Positions 31,671 through 44,300 of a stretch of 64,000 bases of DNA are shown piece by piece. Made by a program: the position numbers and the translations under genes. The stretch's first letter is position 1; the number at the start of each line of letters is the position of its first letter. Source of the DNA: Stachybotrys elegans (taxonomy: Eukaryota > Ascomycota > Sordariomycetes > Hypocreales > Stachybotryaceae); contig JAGPNK010000008.1 of the NCBI GenBank assembly GCA_020746835.1, positions 1,984,001 through 2,048,000 on the forward strand, read 5' to 3'. The notes below the pieces were generated by a model. It had not been told where the DNA came from. It worked only from the letters and a program-made list of their open reading frames with translations, and ran no database searches.

Positions 31671-33818
31671 ATGGAGACTATCACGAATCATCCCGGCTCT
31701 ATATCGTCCTCGGCACGAGATTGCAGGGATTCGTTCACCGAACTATGCCATGCTCTTCGCAAGTCGCCGTATACTAGGCTTGAGAGCATCGCTGGGGATG
31801 AAGCTGGGAGGTTTGATATATGGGCGGGAAATATCGGTGCTTACCGAGATGAGGAATCTCTTGGGTCATTGGACTCACGATTGAAATCAGCAGAGCTCAT
31901 ACTGGCGAATGTTCATTCGGGATTGGCCAGGCTGAGTGGTGCGATTAAGAGAGGCGAGTAAAAGCATGATATCAGAGATTTACTACCCTAACTAACACCC
32001 TCCCCTCGAAGCCACGTCTATTGCCACTGGGGATTTACCGGATAGAACAACTGAAATACCAACATCCAAAGACACAATCGATCAAGCTGTCTTGTTGCTT
32101 GCTGAAAGATTGGCACAGCAGGATCTTTCCAACGAAGTGAGAAGAGAAGCAACCACAGAGATGACGGAACTTTTTCTCAATATCCAATCTTGCGTCGGTC
32201 ATCTGTTCGCTCTGTCCATTCTCATCCGCCGAGATCGCCCTCGAGGAAGGACTCGACCACATCAATTTTCCCAACAGGAAATCGATTCCGGGCCAGATAC
32301 CGTACACCTCAAGGACAAGTTCCCAAAGCTCAGGGGGAATCCTTGGTTGGCAGGGAGGTTAGGCCTCTCCATTGCCCAGCAGCGGGAGTATATCCGTTAT
32401 CGTCAATCCCATCGCAGAAGCTTATCAAAGTCGAATGACAACGTGGGTGACGATGGTCAGTCAGTTCTCACAACCAAAGCAACCACATTTGAGCAGCCGC
32501 TTAGCAACTCCGAGATTGATATGACGACCAGAAGTATGTATAGCGGAGCAACAACTCTTGCTAGCACCGCACAAGGTGAGCTGAGCAGTGGTCGCCGAAT
32601 CCCTCATCTGACGGATATGCGCCTCGATGGTGTTCAGCTGGCATACGGTAAACACATTGAATGTCCGTATTGCCGCACTATCCAAGTTATAAAGAATAGG
32701 AATCACTGGAAGTATGAAATGGCAGGCGTTCCTTTGTGGTTCCATGGGCTAACAGAATCAGACATCATGTGTACAGTGATCTGCAGCTCTATGTTTGCAC
32801 CTTCCAAGGGTGCTCGGCAGAACCATTTTCAACCTCTCACCAATGGTTCAGACATGAAATGGAACACAGGAAGAGGTGGAACTGTCATCTCTGTCGCGAA
32901 GTTTCCACGTCCACTGCTCAATTCAAGGTACATTTGAAGATCAGCCACTCGGTTTTATCGAACAGTCAACTTGAGATACTTGTGAAGGCATGCGAAAAGG
33001 CTTGGATTAATCTTGACGAGGGTTCATGTCCTTTTTTGCGATAACTGGACAAGTGCTTCAACCGCAGGCAACGACAGCAACAAGTTTCGGTCACATCTTG
33101 CAAAGCATCTACAGGATATAGGCAGTGAGGCTATTCCTCTTGCTATTCAAGGCCTGGAGATACACGATTCTCAGCATGGCGTCGATGAAATCGATAAAGG
33201 ATCCAGTTCAGGTGACTCGAGGGCTGTATGTTGACTCTGCATGAGAATCTTAAGCAATCCAGCTGACTTTCTAGCATTCTCGTGCCGACGAATCCGAAGA
33301 GCCATTCAAGTGTACCGATTGTGATGAGATTCTCTCCACTCTAGAAGCGTTCCAAGATCACTTTGCAGCTATACATTACACGCCTGTCTCAGCCTCTAAA
33401 GCATCGCAGTCTAGGAACACAGCCAGAGACGCGCATACAAAGGAAACCAAGACTAAGGCAGAAGCCTCAGAAGGGCCATCAATCACGAATTCACCTACGG
33501 ATTATAGCCTCTATGATGGGGTGCCTTACTCAGCCGGTGCAAGTCGGCATTCCAATAGGTATTTTTCTTGTTTCACGTATCATGTATTGCTCGTCTGGCT
33601 GATTAAGTAACTCCTTCCCAGAGTATATTTGCGAAGGGGACGTGGTGGCAAAGATTTGTCCATGTGGCACTGTGTATGTTGAAAGAGAAATATACTGAAA
33701 GACAAAAGCTAACAATATATAGCATATGTGTGGAAATGGAGCTTGGTATCGCAGCACAACAGAGGTCTGCCCCCATTGCAACCACATACTATGTAGTCAC
33801 TGTCAGTTAACACGCTAG
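31671..33818 (+). CDS. Fungal C2H2-type zinc-finger protein with one frameshift
   Basis: Exons inferred: 31671-31953 or -31957, 32012 or 32046-32711, 32762-33225, 33275-33558, 33622-33673, 33723-33818. The N-terminal ~190 residues are helical. The zinc-binding part begins with 'ECPYC', then 'YVCTFQGC' with a following H-x(n)-H, 'WNCHLC', 'SCPF', 'FRSHLAKHLQDI', 'FKCTDCDEILSTL', and ends in a treble-clef-like 'MWHCHMCGNGAW' plus 'VCPHCNHILCSHC'. This is the C2H2-rich architecture common in fungal proteins near NLR genes. In exon 3 the frame breaks at a T6 run (33032-33037): CPF is in one frame and the expected following Cys in the next. One fewer T would restore continuity. The first intron is ambiguous: a GC donor (GCGAGT) with the acceptor at 32011, or a GT donor with the acceptor at 32045. 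Confidence 0.7.
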
Positions 33819-34852
33819 TCTTATTGAATTCATGTGTAGAAACACAACCACAAAGTTCTCAAAAGCATGGCGCTCTGGTACGTTCTATAGCAGCTGCACT
33901 ATATACACATGGACAAGGACCTGAGGTTTCATTGAGAGGCTTACTAGCTATTAATATAATCGGTTACACTCCTACACTTGATAGTTATATATCACTAGAT
34001 CAAGCCCTGACTAATGCTGCGTCTGATGGGTGTAGAGACCAGTAGCTGCGAAGAGTCCCCCTCTGATGGGAAAGACTATACCACCCCTATAAGCTATTTA
34101 AATATTCAATCTTGCACTGCCATTAGTATATTGATCAAGAGAATGCAGCCAGCCGTCTACCTTTCTCACTCCTAGGAGCGATATCCATTTACTACTCATT
34201 GGAGGGGAGTTGCTACAAGATTATTAAATGAGCATCTTAATACGGGCAGTACCAGCTACAGCAATTCGTGATGGATTATGTACACTGTCACACCTACGCA
34301 GTGCGCAGCTCGTCGTCTGCCATGTGTCAGCTATTGAATCAATGTTGTGCGTCGAAGAAGGCCTCCTCAATGTCGCTGATCTTCATCACGCGGCGAAACG
34401 GGACCGTGATACTAAGTATTTTATATAAGTCAACCGCATTTATCTCCAGCTCTGGCCAATATATGGTTTCCAATCGTGTGCTCCAACGGATACAGACAAG
34501 TGACTTCTACAAGGCTTCCTCTGACGATAGAATCGATATAAGATTAGTAGATATGGCTCTGCCAATACGTGGAGTTTCCAATGATTCCCTCATTGCATGA
34601 CTCTGTTCTCGGTCCTGTGGGCAATGGGGCATCCATCACTGTTCACATAGGTCATTATCCCTGCCTACTGGTTGTATTTTACTCTCTCCCTTTACACATA
34701 CCTGCTCTATGATATCTAATCAGAGCTTCAAGCCTGCAGTAGTGATGCCAGAGGATATTTCCCCCCTAGGATTAATACACCAGTATCAATTCTACCTAAC
34801 TAGTCCCACATCTCATCCAAGGATCTGCATTTGACCATACTTAGGTGCTTGA
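33819..34852. other. AT-rich intergenic with a small diverged copy of the P450 3' end
   Basis: Short open frames here lack any signature. Positions 34131-34184 resemble 34849-34902, the 3' end of the P450 gene. Two blocks (11 nt and 19 nt) are identical at exactly the same spacing, and the intervening differences are mostly transitions. Confidence 0.5.
34131..34184. repeat. Diverged 54-nt duplicate of the P450 3' end
   Basis: The block matches 34849-34902 at both ends: TTGATCAAGAG and TCACTCCTAGGAGCGATAT are identical, and both pairs are offset by 35 nt. In between, most mismatches are C/T or G/A. It may be a relic of a larger duplication altered by repeat-induced point mutation. Confidence 0.55.
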
Positions 34853-36491
34853 TCAAGAGCACTTGACTAGTTGTCTGTGTTTTTCACTCCTAGGAGCGAT
34901 ATGATATGGGTAAGGCTTCAGATGTGACAAGGTACCCGCCGTTTGCTCATACTTCGGCTCCATTACGACACCATTCACATCAACCGCCTTATTCATATTA
35001 AACACTGCCAGACATTGTGCAGTGACAATGAATAAAAGTTGCTCAACCATCCATCTCCCCGGACAAACTCTTCGGCCAAACCCAAAGGCTGTGCTAGGAG
35101 TTGGAGGCTCGTTGAAAGGTTCCGTGAACCTCTCTGGCTTGAATGCCTCCGGGTCGTGATAGACAGCAGGGTCTCTACCCATGAATGCAATAGACGGCAT
35201 GATGAGTGCGCCTTTTGGGATAAGGTAGCCATGATACCGGTCGTCTTCGCTCACCATGTGTGGGAAACCCATGGGCGTAGCTGAATGCCACCGAAGCAGT
35301 TCCTGGACGATAGCCTCGATGTAAGGGAGACGTAGGCGGTCGCTAAAGATTGGGAGCCGTTCGCCCCCTACCACACTGTCAATCTCTGCCTGGGCCTTTT
35401 CTTGAACCTCAGGGTAGAGAATCATGGCCAAGAAGAAGGCGTGGAGCGTGGAAGACGATGTATCCGTTCCACCAGCGAACAGACCCTGCGCCGAACAGCT
35501 GATTTGCTCAGCCTCCTCAAAGTCAATCGCGCGATTGATATCCTTGATCAGGCCGCTCACATACGATGTGTTATCAGCACCTTCAGCCATCTCCTGTCTT
35601 ACGTACTCGTAAGGTTCTCGGATCGACTGTAAGAGATTAGACTTCCAGATTTTAGCAGTCGCCTTGAAGCCCGTTCCTGGAAACCAATCGGGGAGATGCT
35701 TCAGGGCGGGAATCATATCAACAAGCCATCTTCCAGGGCTGGTGGCAGACGAAAATTCTGCGGCGACTTGGCTGATCAAAGCAGACAGCGACTCTGTTTG
35801 TTTGTCGCCTGTGCGGTATCCGTACAACATCTCCAACATCAAGGAGCCAGTTACACTTGGTAGCATTAGATATGCAGCTCATAGAGCGAAAATGGGGCGG
35901 CTTACTTTGGAAGACTTTCCTTTAGTTCTGTGGGATTTTCTATTATGAGCTGGAGTAGTCGTCGAGCGGCGGCTTCTTGGAAAGGTTGAAACTTAATGAC
36001 CGCCTTGTTGCCGACTTGGGTTGCGGCCATCCTTCGTTGTTGACGAAGGCTTAAGTCGTATGCCTGGAATATCATCAATCTGGAGTAACCGACCCTGCCG
36101 ATAGATGTCAGTTTCTTGATCCCGGATATCGGGTTGTAAGGCCTCACAGATCACTCGCAAAGGAAAAATGTGGCCGACTCGAATTCTTTAGGGCTTGTTT
36201 GCCAAGCAGCTCAAACGCGATCTCTCTGTCATGAATCAAGATCAACGTCTGCCCCATGACTGTCACAGAGCTGATGCCTCCATATAGCTCTTTGTGTTTC
36301 TGCCAGTGTTGCCACTCCGGTACTCCTGGGGGCGGCATGTCAAAGACATTTCCGACAATCGGCAGGCCTTTGGGTCCAGGTGGTAGAGGTCCTTTGCTCT
36401 GCCGTCGAGTGTATCTTAGGAACCAATATGCGAATAGAAGGCCGCCAGTTCCTAGGAGGACTGATTGTCTTGCAAATGTCAGACCCAGCAT
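34853..36491 (-). CDS. Cytochrome P450 monooxygenase (microsomal, CYP2-clan-like / O-methylsterigmatocystin-oxidoreductase-like)
   Basis: Three exons close in frame: 36491-36148, 36094-35906, 35855-34853 (511 aa). The start MLGLTFARQSVLL is chosen because it gives a normal N-terminal anchor and P450 length; the frame is open 132 codons further upstream. The Pro-rich hinge is 'GPLPPGPKGLPIVGN'. The I-helix is 'AGGTDTSSST', the ExxR motif is in 'QELLR', the PERF-type motif is 'FKPERF', and the haem loop is 'FGFGRRVCPG' with Cys near residue 445. All key residues are present. It should be an ER-bound haem monooxygenase; the substrate is unknown and no biosynthetic core gene lies beside it. The neighbour at 40041 is a HET gene. 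Confidence 0.92.
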
Positions 36492-37631
36492 GGTGAAGAT
36501 GGTAAGGACAGATACGCAGGACAAGGCCAGCACCCAGCGGTCGGAGCGGGGTAGAGTATTGTATATATGCCGGTGCAAAAGACCAGGACTGTAAGATACT
36601 CCAACATGGTAGGGCTTCTTGGGCAGCGATCCCATCACTGTAACCGAACCTATTACAGCACTTAGCGCCTGAACCGACTCGTCACAAAAGGCCAATTTTG
36701 CACATTTGGCCAACTTGGCAGATACATATCCCCTGGAGTGTGTGAAGGTGATATGCCAGTTACTAAGTGATACCAGCCAGTAATGTGGGATTTTCTGTTC
36801 GTGTGCCCCAATGGGATACACACCACCGACTTCGAGGTTACACCAGCCAGTAAACAGAGTTAATCGTAAAGCTGCCTGTATTGACATAGCAGCTGCCTAT
36901 TTAGTAGGTACTCTAGATAACAAGCTAGGTATTTATACTAGATACATGGGGGCCGATTGGGCAGTCATGGGGCACATGCATGAATGCAACCCTCGCACAC
37001 TCAAGGAGATAGATGCTCCGTCAGGTCTCCAGCATCACAAAGTACCTCTAGATTAAGATAAAGATCAGGTAAGGGTAAGATACTACTTACTCCAGCTATA
37101 TGATATGGCTATAGAGGTACAGATACCTTCTGAATATCTGATATCAACCCCCTATTATCTTTAGAATTGCAAGATCTTCCCTGGTTAATTTGCATGAGAA
37201 GATACCTCCAACCTAATTGGTGCAGATGCATGTATGCCACCTCCGCAAAGGGATAGATACGGCAGATACGGGCGGGTACTTTGAGACGGCTCTGCCAAGT
37301 CGACGATGAAGTGAACTCAAGAGGGTCGCGGTACGTCCTGGTCATCTGAATAGAATATCCACCATGATATTCCTGCACCGTACAAGTTGTAACAGTGGTT
37401 TGTACCCTAAGTCTACTGGTATCAAGGCCACGTCTTGGAGGCTACGCATTCGACGTGATGTGAGAAGTATGCCGGGTCAATGTGAAATCCCCTCAGCTAG
37501 TTCCCTTATGCAAATGCCTGGGCAAGCTTCATTCAGTTCAGATGTATATACCGAGTTCGTCCAACCACTGTGGGGAAAGGTTCAGGAGGCCTAGCGAGCA
37601 TTTGGGTCAAATCCACCTGCGAAGTCCACTG
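36492..37631. other. Intergenic between P450 and HET gene, nothing recognised
   Basis: The first ~400 nt continue the P450 frame upstream but read as untypical protein and are treated as 5' leader. No other gene is seen. Confidence 0.5.
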
Positions 37632-40041
37632 TCACCTCACCTTGAGCTCCCGACACTTACTCTCATCCCAGCACTCCCCATTCATAATGCCGTGCACATA
37701 GGCCTCGCCGACCAGTGTCCAGTAGGATCTTTCCTCGTCCTGCCTCATCACGAGCGGCACCCTCCCACCCTTTACTAGCATCAACTTATCACCGTCCATG
37801 GCCTGCTCCGGAACAAGACAGAGATAGCCGTTGGCTCCTCTGGCTAGCCTCCGCTCGTAGGCCCCCTCCAGCACGCGGAAGAACTCGCTAATCCCATTCC
37901 ACGTCTTCCGCACGAAGCCAACAAAAGCCAAGGGCCTCAGCTTGCCATCTGCACGCCAACGGTGAAGCACGCGGACCGCCTTGAGGCTGTTTCGCCACGT
38001 GTAGAAATGTTGTTGCATGGCAATTTTCCTCCTTTTATCAGATGGCGGTTCGGTGTACGTACCTACACACAATGTCTGCCAATATATCGCTAGCCGATCT
38101 GTCGGCTCCTCCTCTGGTACTATTCCCAGCGCAAGAGTAGCGTTGAGTCGGGAAACTAGTGCATGAAGCGGATCTGTCGTCAGACCTAGCAGTGATGTGC
38201 TAGGGCTTCTCGCAAACGATGAGGGTGCAGGATTCGTGGGGGCCTCTTTCAGGGCAAACTCTTCCCATTCGGCATAGACACTTAGGTGAGGGACAAGGCT
38301 CATCAACATCTCGTAGATAGATCCCAACACCGCCCACGCATTGCCGATGCGCGCCAATAGTATGCGCAGTCCATCACCGCTCCGACGCGTCGGCTCCGGG
38401 ATGGCTTCTGACCCGAACTGCACTTTATGTAGTGGTGAAGTTAGGGAAGTAATGTAGGTGATCTCGTAGCCCTCCAACTGTAGGATCCTTTCACTATCAC
38501 CGCTGAAGCGGGGTGTAGTATTGCTATGCCTTGATGCGTGCGTGGCTCGTGGACGGCCGATTGCGTCGTACATAAATGGCTTGGCTATATTCGCCCTGAG
38601 ACTCCAGTCGGGCACCCAAGAGGGCAGGGTTTGGCAGCTCTTCCTCTGAACGTCAGCCTTTTCAGGATTGGCACAGCTCCCTAGTATGTCTAAAGTACCG
38701 GTCTGCAGTATTAGTTTTCTAGCCGTGTCGCTGTAGACGTCGCTAACTGATGAGGCATACTCGGGTATGAGGTCCACTGGGAGTCGTGGGTGAGTCTTAT
38801 GTGTATCAGACAACGACAAAAGACCTAAGAGAGCATAGACTTTGTCTCGGGGGTCGCTGGCATCATGGCGACGGCAATGGATGAGAAACTCGAGTAGACT
38901 CTGCGCCGGGCAGACAGCTGGGTTGGCTGTGCGAAGCTTCCGCAGCAGCTGCTGCAAAGCGAGATACAAGTCAGCCGTGGGATCGTGGACAATTCCCATG
39001 AGAATAGGTGTCCAAATGCCGATACGGAGGCCGTAATTGATGCCAGAGCGGAAGTGATCCCAGCCTAAGCTCTGTAGTCCTACAATCAGCAAACTAGCAC
39101 GGCACAATATGTCCCATTCTCGGCGTATTCTCCAGCATCTTGTTGATCTTCGCATTGGGAAGCGAGCACGTACATATTTCCCAGCCACAATGACGGCGCG
39201 TGACGCGAGAGTTATCTCTTGTATTGTCCAAGCACGCTGCCACCAGGTCGATTCGAAAAGGTGGATAATAGCCTCGTTGTTTTGGTAGCGGTCAAAGAGA
39301 GGACTGGGGGTTGAGACTACTTCTAGAAATGATTCTGGGCAATCAACAATGTGCACCGTATTTTGCTCGTGGCTTGATTCGTCAACTGATGAAGTTGCGC
39401 GAAAGAGCCTTGTGGATTCGATAGCGATGTCCTTCAACATGGCGAATGCAGCGGGAGTTGACTTTCCTGAACTTTCGCCCAGCCATACGACCGTCTGCGA
39501 CGCCCCTCGGTATATATCGCCAATGATGGAGACCTGGCGACTACGCTCGGCGGTGTCGGCTTGGTTGATACATATCGCATCGATCCAGATGGTGCGTTCT
39601 TTGTCAGGCTGACGGAGATTAAGCAGGGCACTCCTAAGGTTGGGGCGAATATACAGGGTACCATTGTTCACTTGAATAGGCGTCTCGTCTCCCTTTTTGC
39701 CCCATGCGTAGCTGAGCGCTTCATACGGCTCCGAGCATTTGTCCAAGGTGGTTTCGTATAAGCGACAGGCTATTTCGTCTTGTCTCGAGCCGGGCAAGAG
39801 AACGAGGAGCCGCAGTGACTTGGCTTCATCTTGAAGGGCGTCATACCGGTACAAGTCGGTGACGGTTGAGTTTCCCGTCCGGTCCTGATACAAGACGAAG
39901 TAAGAATCTGTATGGCGGCGAATCCGTGTGCCATCTCACAGGTAATTTTCCGTCCTCTGGAACCACTTCATCTTTGGTCTGATCTGTCAATTGAACAACC
40001 ATTTCGTCCCACACCCTCGACCTGAAGGTTCGCTGCGACAT
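37632..40041 (-). CDS. HET-domain (heterokaryon incompatibility) protein
   Basis: Two exons: 40041-39940 and 39884-37632 (784 aa). The ATG at 40041 is joined through a GTGAGA donor and TATCAG acceptor, which supplies a start codon that the main exon lacks. HET motifs are clear at about 88-165: 'YEALSYAWG', 'LRSALLNLRQPDKERTIWIDAICINQAD' and 'IGDIYRGASQTVVWLGE'. Later come 'DPRDKVYALLGLLS' and 'LPSWVPDWS', the usual trailing motifs. The C-terminal region ends in a segment with 'GRVPLVMR', as in many HET proteins. It should promote cell death in incompatible fusions. An Arg-rich stretch around 39150-39190 ('RARFPMRRSTRCWRIRREW') reads oddly, yet the frame is continuous and no in-frame intron fits. 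Confidence 0.9.
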
Positions 40042-41093
40042 GGTCCAATTGTCTAGCCGTCGGCGCGGCTAAGGATTCCTCAACTCTATGTAGCCTGGTC
40101 ATAAAAGAGATGTTTACTTAGGTTCCAAAACATTAAGTCTTTGGCCGTGAGGGGTAATTCCTGACAGATTGTACGAAGTGTACGACCTACAAGCAACGAG
40201 TCACGGGATTACAGACATGCAGCCTGGAAGGACTGAAGACCCACAGAACCGACAGTCTGCAAGGGCTTCATTTTCTGGCATACTCCGTGCATTTCCTCTT
40301 GTTGTTCCTGCATTAGGCTGCCTGTTGCCGGCATAGGTAATAATATGTACCTTTGTGCTGGCGCACCAGCAGATTCATTGAATGATCTCAGACTGGCTCG
40401 CAACGGCTAGCTCTCGGTACAGGGGTAGCTGTCGGACGGTTTAAGCAATCTTTTGGTACTGATCTCTCCTAGTGCTTGCGCGTACCAGACTCACGGAACC
40501 ACCCACATGGCATGGTTCCGAGGCCCGGAACACGGGAGACGGGGACAAGCCCCTGTACAATCCATCGTAATGTGCCGGCGGGCCTATAAGGTCTAATGTA
40601 CCTATTCGGATGCAGGAGTTTGTCCTGTCCAAGTATTTAGGTACATCGGCTCATCAGGCATTTGCGTGGACTGACCATGGGTTCTTGTTACTAGGACCGG
40701 CAGAGCCATCTGGATTGGAGGAAGAATTGGCAAAGAAATCTAGGTTCGTTCTCGTTCTCGCTCGCCCCAAGAGGATCCATCTGCCCGGGGAGACATGGGT
40801 AGAAAGTGGACAACCCTTGCAGCTATAAGCTCCAATTGCAATGCAAGACTCGAGTTGATGAAGAAGAGGTTCTCACGTTATCCCGAGTAGAATGCAGGTT
40901 CCAATGACAGGAGAAGCCGGTACAGCCGTTCAGCATGGACACAGCAATATGCGAGTCAAAGAGGTGTCACTTAACAACTGAACAGCAACAGCAAGCAAAC
41001 AAAAAAAAAAGAAGAAAGAAAAGAGAAAAAAAAACACCAATATCGCTTCGTCGTTTAGGAAGTGAAAGAGGCAAAAATAACCGGATGGCGGAT
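40042..41093. other. Intergenic, with purine-rich tract near the tRNA
   Basis: No protein-like frame. A long A-rich, purine-rich tract lies at about 41000-41035 beyond the tRNA 3' end; on the minus strand it gives T runs that could act as back-up Pol III stops. Confidence 0.5.
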
Positions 41094-41165
41094 CTCTCCC
41101 GCCGGGAATTGAACCCGGGTCTCAAGCGTGACAAGCTTGCATACTGACCACTATACTACGGAAGA
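41094..41165 (-). tRNA. tRNA-Asp (anticodon GTC)
   Basis: The 72-nt minus-strand sequence folds as a standard cloverleaf. The acceptor stem TCTTCCG pairs with CGGGAGA (one T-G pair). The anticodon stem CAAGC/GCTTG encloses loop TTGTCAC (anticodon GTC), and the T-arm has loop TTCAATT. Discriminator G, as expected for Asp. No intron. A TTTTT run follows about 20 nt downstream. Confidence 0.95.
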
Positions 41166-41352
41166 TGACAGCTGTTGAACAGCTGCTGTAGGTGGTTGTT
41201 GGTGGGTCGTTCCTTAATTATTCCTATCAACCCTACACTATCCATCCTGGTGTATCCAATATCGCTCCATCACCACTCATCCCAACATCGTCTTCAACAC
41301 ATCAGAATATGTTCAAAGGCCATTCAATACCGTACACTATCATAAACCATGT

Positions 41353-44300
41353 CTAAACTGTCCACTTCTCATCCAGCTCGGCCTTCCACTCGGCAAACCC
41401 CCTCACGCGCCCGTCACTAAACAGAATCTCCCCCCGGAGCAGAATCCTATCGAGCGTGCCCACCGTGAACCACTCGTGGTCGCTCTTGCACACCGTGTCG
41501 GGCCGCCGGTCGCTCGTCTTGTTGCCCGGCTTCTTGATGACGCCCTCGAGGCACCGCGCGCAGTACGAGTCCATGCAGAGCCTGCACATGGAGAAGGCCT
41601 CGGACAGCGACATGATCTCGAGGCAGTGGGCGCACGCACGGTTCGACGACTGGATCTCGGGCAGCTTGGGCTCCCGGCGGTGCTGCCGCGGCGAGGCGTC
41701 GGGCGTCTGCAGGCCGGCTCGCGGGTTGACCTTGCGCATCGACTGCGCCAGTGCCCGCGCGTTCTCGATGTCGTCGGCCGCGATGAACAGTCGCACCAGG
41801 TTCTCGAGCGCGTACTCGTCGTTGAGCGGCTCCTGGTCCGCAAGGAGATCCAGACTCTCGAGAATCAGCGCCCCCAGCAGTGCCTTGGACTCAGCCACCT
41901 GCCCCGACAGGCGATAGAACAGGGCGAGGTAGACCGAGGCAATGTTAATGTCAGACCCCAGGATCCGAATGGGCAGGTTGTCCGTCTGCTGCTCGTTGTG
42001 CTTTTGCTGCACCCTCTTCAGCTTATCCATCCAAAGCTCTGCCTCCTCCGTCTTCAGGCCAGCCTGGAGGATGCGGTTCTTGTACAGCATCGCCAGCCTC
42101 TGGAATGAAGCAGCGCGTCCCTGGCGCGTCGGTACATTGCCGTTCACGCGGCTCTCCGACAGGGAGATTTGCTCAAAGGTGCCAATGGCCTCATCTGTCC
42201 GCCCGCTGTATGCGTACGTCATGCCGCACGATAGGCGAAGGTAGAGCACCTTGAGGTAATCCTGCGACATGACGGCCGTCTCAATCGCCGTCACCAACCA
42301 CCCGACCAGCGCCTCGACCTTGTCCGCCTTGGAGGCCGCCTTGGGGATCCAGTCGAGCAGCAGCGTCTTGTTGTACTGGTCGAGGAAGAAGCTGACGACG
42401 CGGTTCGGCCCGGCCTGCGCATGCGCCGTGTCGGCAGACAGATCCTCGAGCACCTGCAGCATGTCGCCATGTCGGTTCTCCGCGGCCAGCACCTCGAGGT
42501 ACGACGACTCGGCCGTGAAAGTCTCCGACTGCTGCAGCACGACCGTCTTGCCCGCCTTCATCGCCTTCTGGAAGTACTCGAGCGACGCGTCGACCCGGCC
42601 GAGGCGGTAGCTGCAGCGGGCGATGAGCAGGTAATCGAGGTAGCACCTCCACTTGCTCCGCGACAGGTCGGCCGCGGAATGCTTGCCCTCGGCAATGTAC
42701 TTCTCCTCAATCTCGGCGCACAGGCGGGCCTTTTCGAGGGACTCGTCGTACTGCTTGTCGACGAAGAGACACCACGCGATGCGTCCCATGGTCTTGACAT
42801 CGTGGCCGTCGAGCTTGAGCGCCTCCTGGTAGTAGGAGAGCGCCTCCTTGTGGAGGCCCAGGGTCAGGAACGTGCTCCCGACGCGGCGGTGCCAGTGCGC
42901 ATCCGCAGGGCATGCTGCCCACTCGACGGCTTTGAGGATTCGCTTCCCGGCGGGTATGTCGGACCAGTGGCACTCCGAGTCGGACCACGTCTTGCCAGAG
43001 TCCATGTATGCGAGCGTCTGCACAATCTCGAAGCAGAATTTGGTAGGGACCGTGGGCTCGAAATCCTCGCGCAGCCACGCCTTTGCCCAGAGCCGGCCGA
43101 TGGGCTGCACGATGCCGGAGGGGGTAGCGGTGGCTTTCTGGGCCCATGCCTTTGCTTCGGGGCTCAGGACCTCGAGGACGGAGGCGTCGCTCATCCATCG
43201 GCGGAGGGCGCCGATATTGGCATCGCTCAGCACTTCCAATCCTTCATTGTTCTTCTCGTACAGCACTGTCCATTCCAAGATGATGCTTTCGTCCGTGAGC
43301 ATCCTATACACCTGGGAACTAATATCCCGCTTGGCTTCAGCGGACGCGGTAGTCGGGTCAAGGTCCCGAATGTGCTCCTGCCAGTACCAAGCCGCGTACT
43401 GCTTGATGGACGACTTGTTCTGGCCAAGCCCATAGCCTTCGTACCAGCTTGGCTCGGTAAAGATCCTCAGGCACGTCTTGAGGATGTGCACCTTGGCTTC
43501 CACGTTGTCGAATCCGATGCGCGGCTTGTCGTTGATCACGGGCGTCGGCAGGGATGACTGGCTCTGGAAGAACTGCCTGACGGCGGAGTGGAAGATTGTG
43601 GCATACGTCGTGTCCTTGTTCGAGCTATATTCCATCTCCGTGTCCGACTCCATCATGTCGGACCACGTCGTCGGGCTGCCCGGGCTAAACGCTCGCACTG
43701 GCGTCTGGTTCCTGCTATTGGAGCCTCGGCGGCTGTCGGAAGAAAGGCGTCCCTGAGGGCTGCTGACCCGACCTCTAGGAATGCTTATACCTCTAGGACT
43801 GGGGCTGTTTTCCGGGCTCTGGAACCTCGCCATGTTCCCTCCAAGCTTGGGGCTGCCGCTGGGGCTCTTGGTGGGGGTTTGGAGTCGAGGTAGGCTTGCT
43901 CGCGGGTTGCTCTGAGGGCTGTTTACGCGCGGAATAGTGATGTTGGAGGTGCTATTCCTCGGACTGTTGCCTGCGCTTCGGATACGCCGTCCCGACCTAT
44001 CGTCACTGCTAGGGCTGTTATCTCTATTCCGTTGTCGCTGCAGCCTCTCATGGTCCTTTATCAAGTCATCCGTCGTGAGCCCGTCCTCGCGCTCCAGCTC
44101 AAAGAAACAAGCGTACGGGCCACGAAGCGCCTCCTCCAGACGGATTGGAGGCTCCGTAAACTTGAGAATGAGAACCTCCTCCATCTCCGCAAGCGTCAAC
44201 GTTTCCTGCGCCCAGACGGCCCACTGCAGCATCTCGTTTAGGTCGGCGGCTTCCTCGACGGATAGCGTGTTCATGAGGTTTTTGAGGGTTTGCTTCAACA

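Noticed and set aside
34228..34600. Small plus-strand frames downstream of the C2H2 gene
   Set aside because: Short, overlapping in two frames, and without signature or signal peptide.
39150..39190. Possible intron or frameshift in the second HET gene (Arg-rich stretch)
   Set aside because: No GT-AG or GC-AG pair keeps the frame, and the frame is open with HET-type motifs on both sides.
42421..43557. 378-codon plus-strand frame opposite the large NLR
   Set aside because: It is antisense to the TPR region of a clearly real gene; high GC3 in the NLR leaves the opposite frame open by chance.
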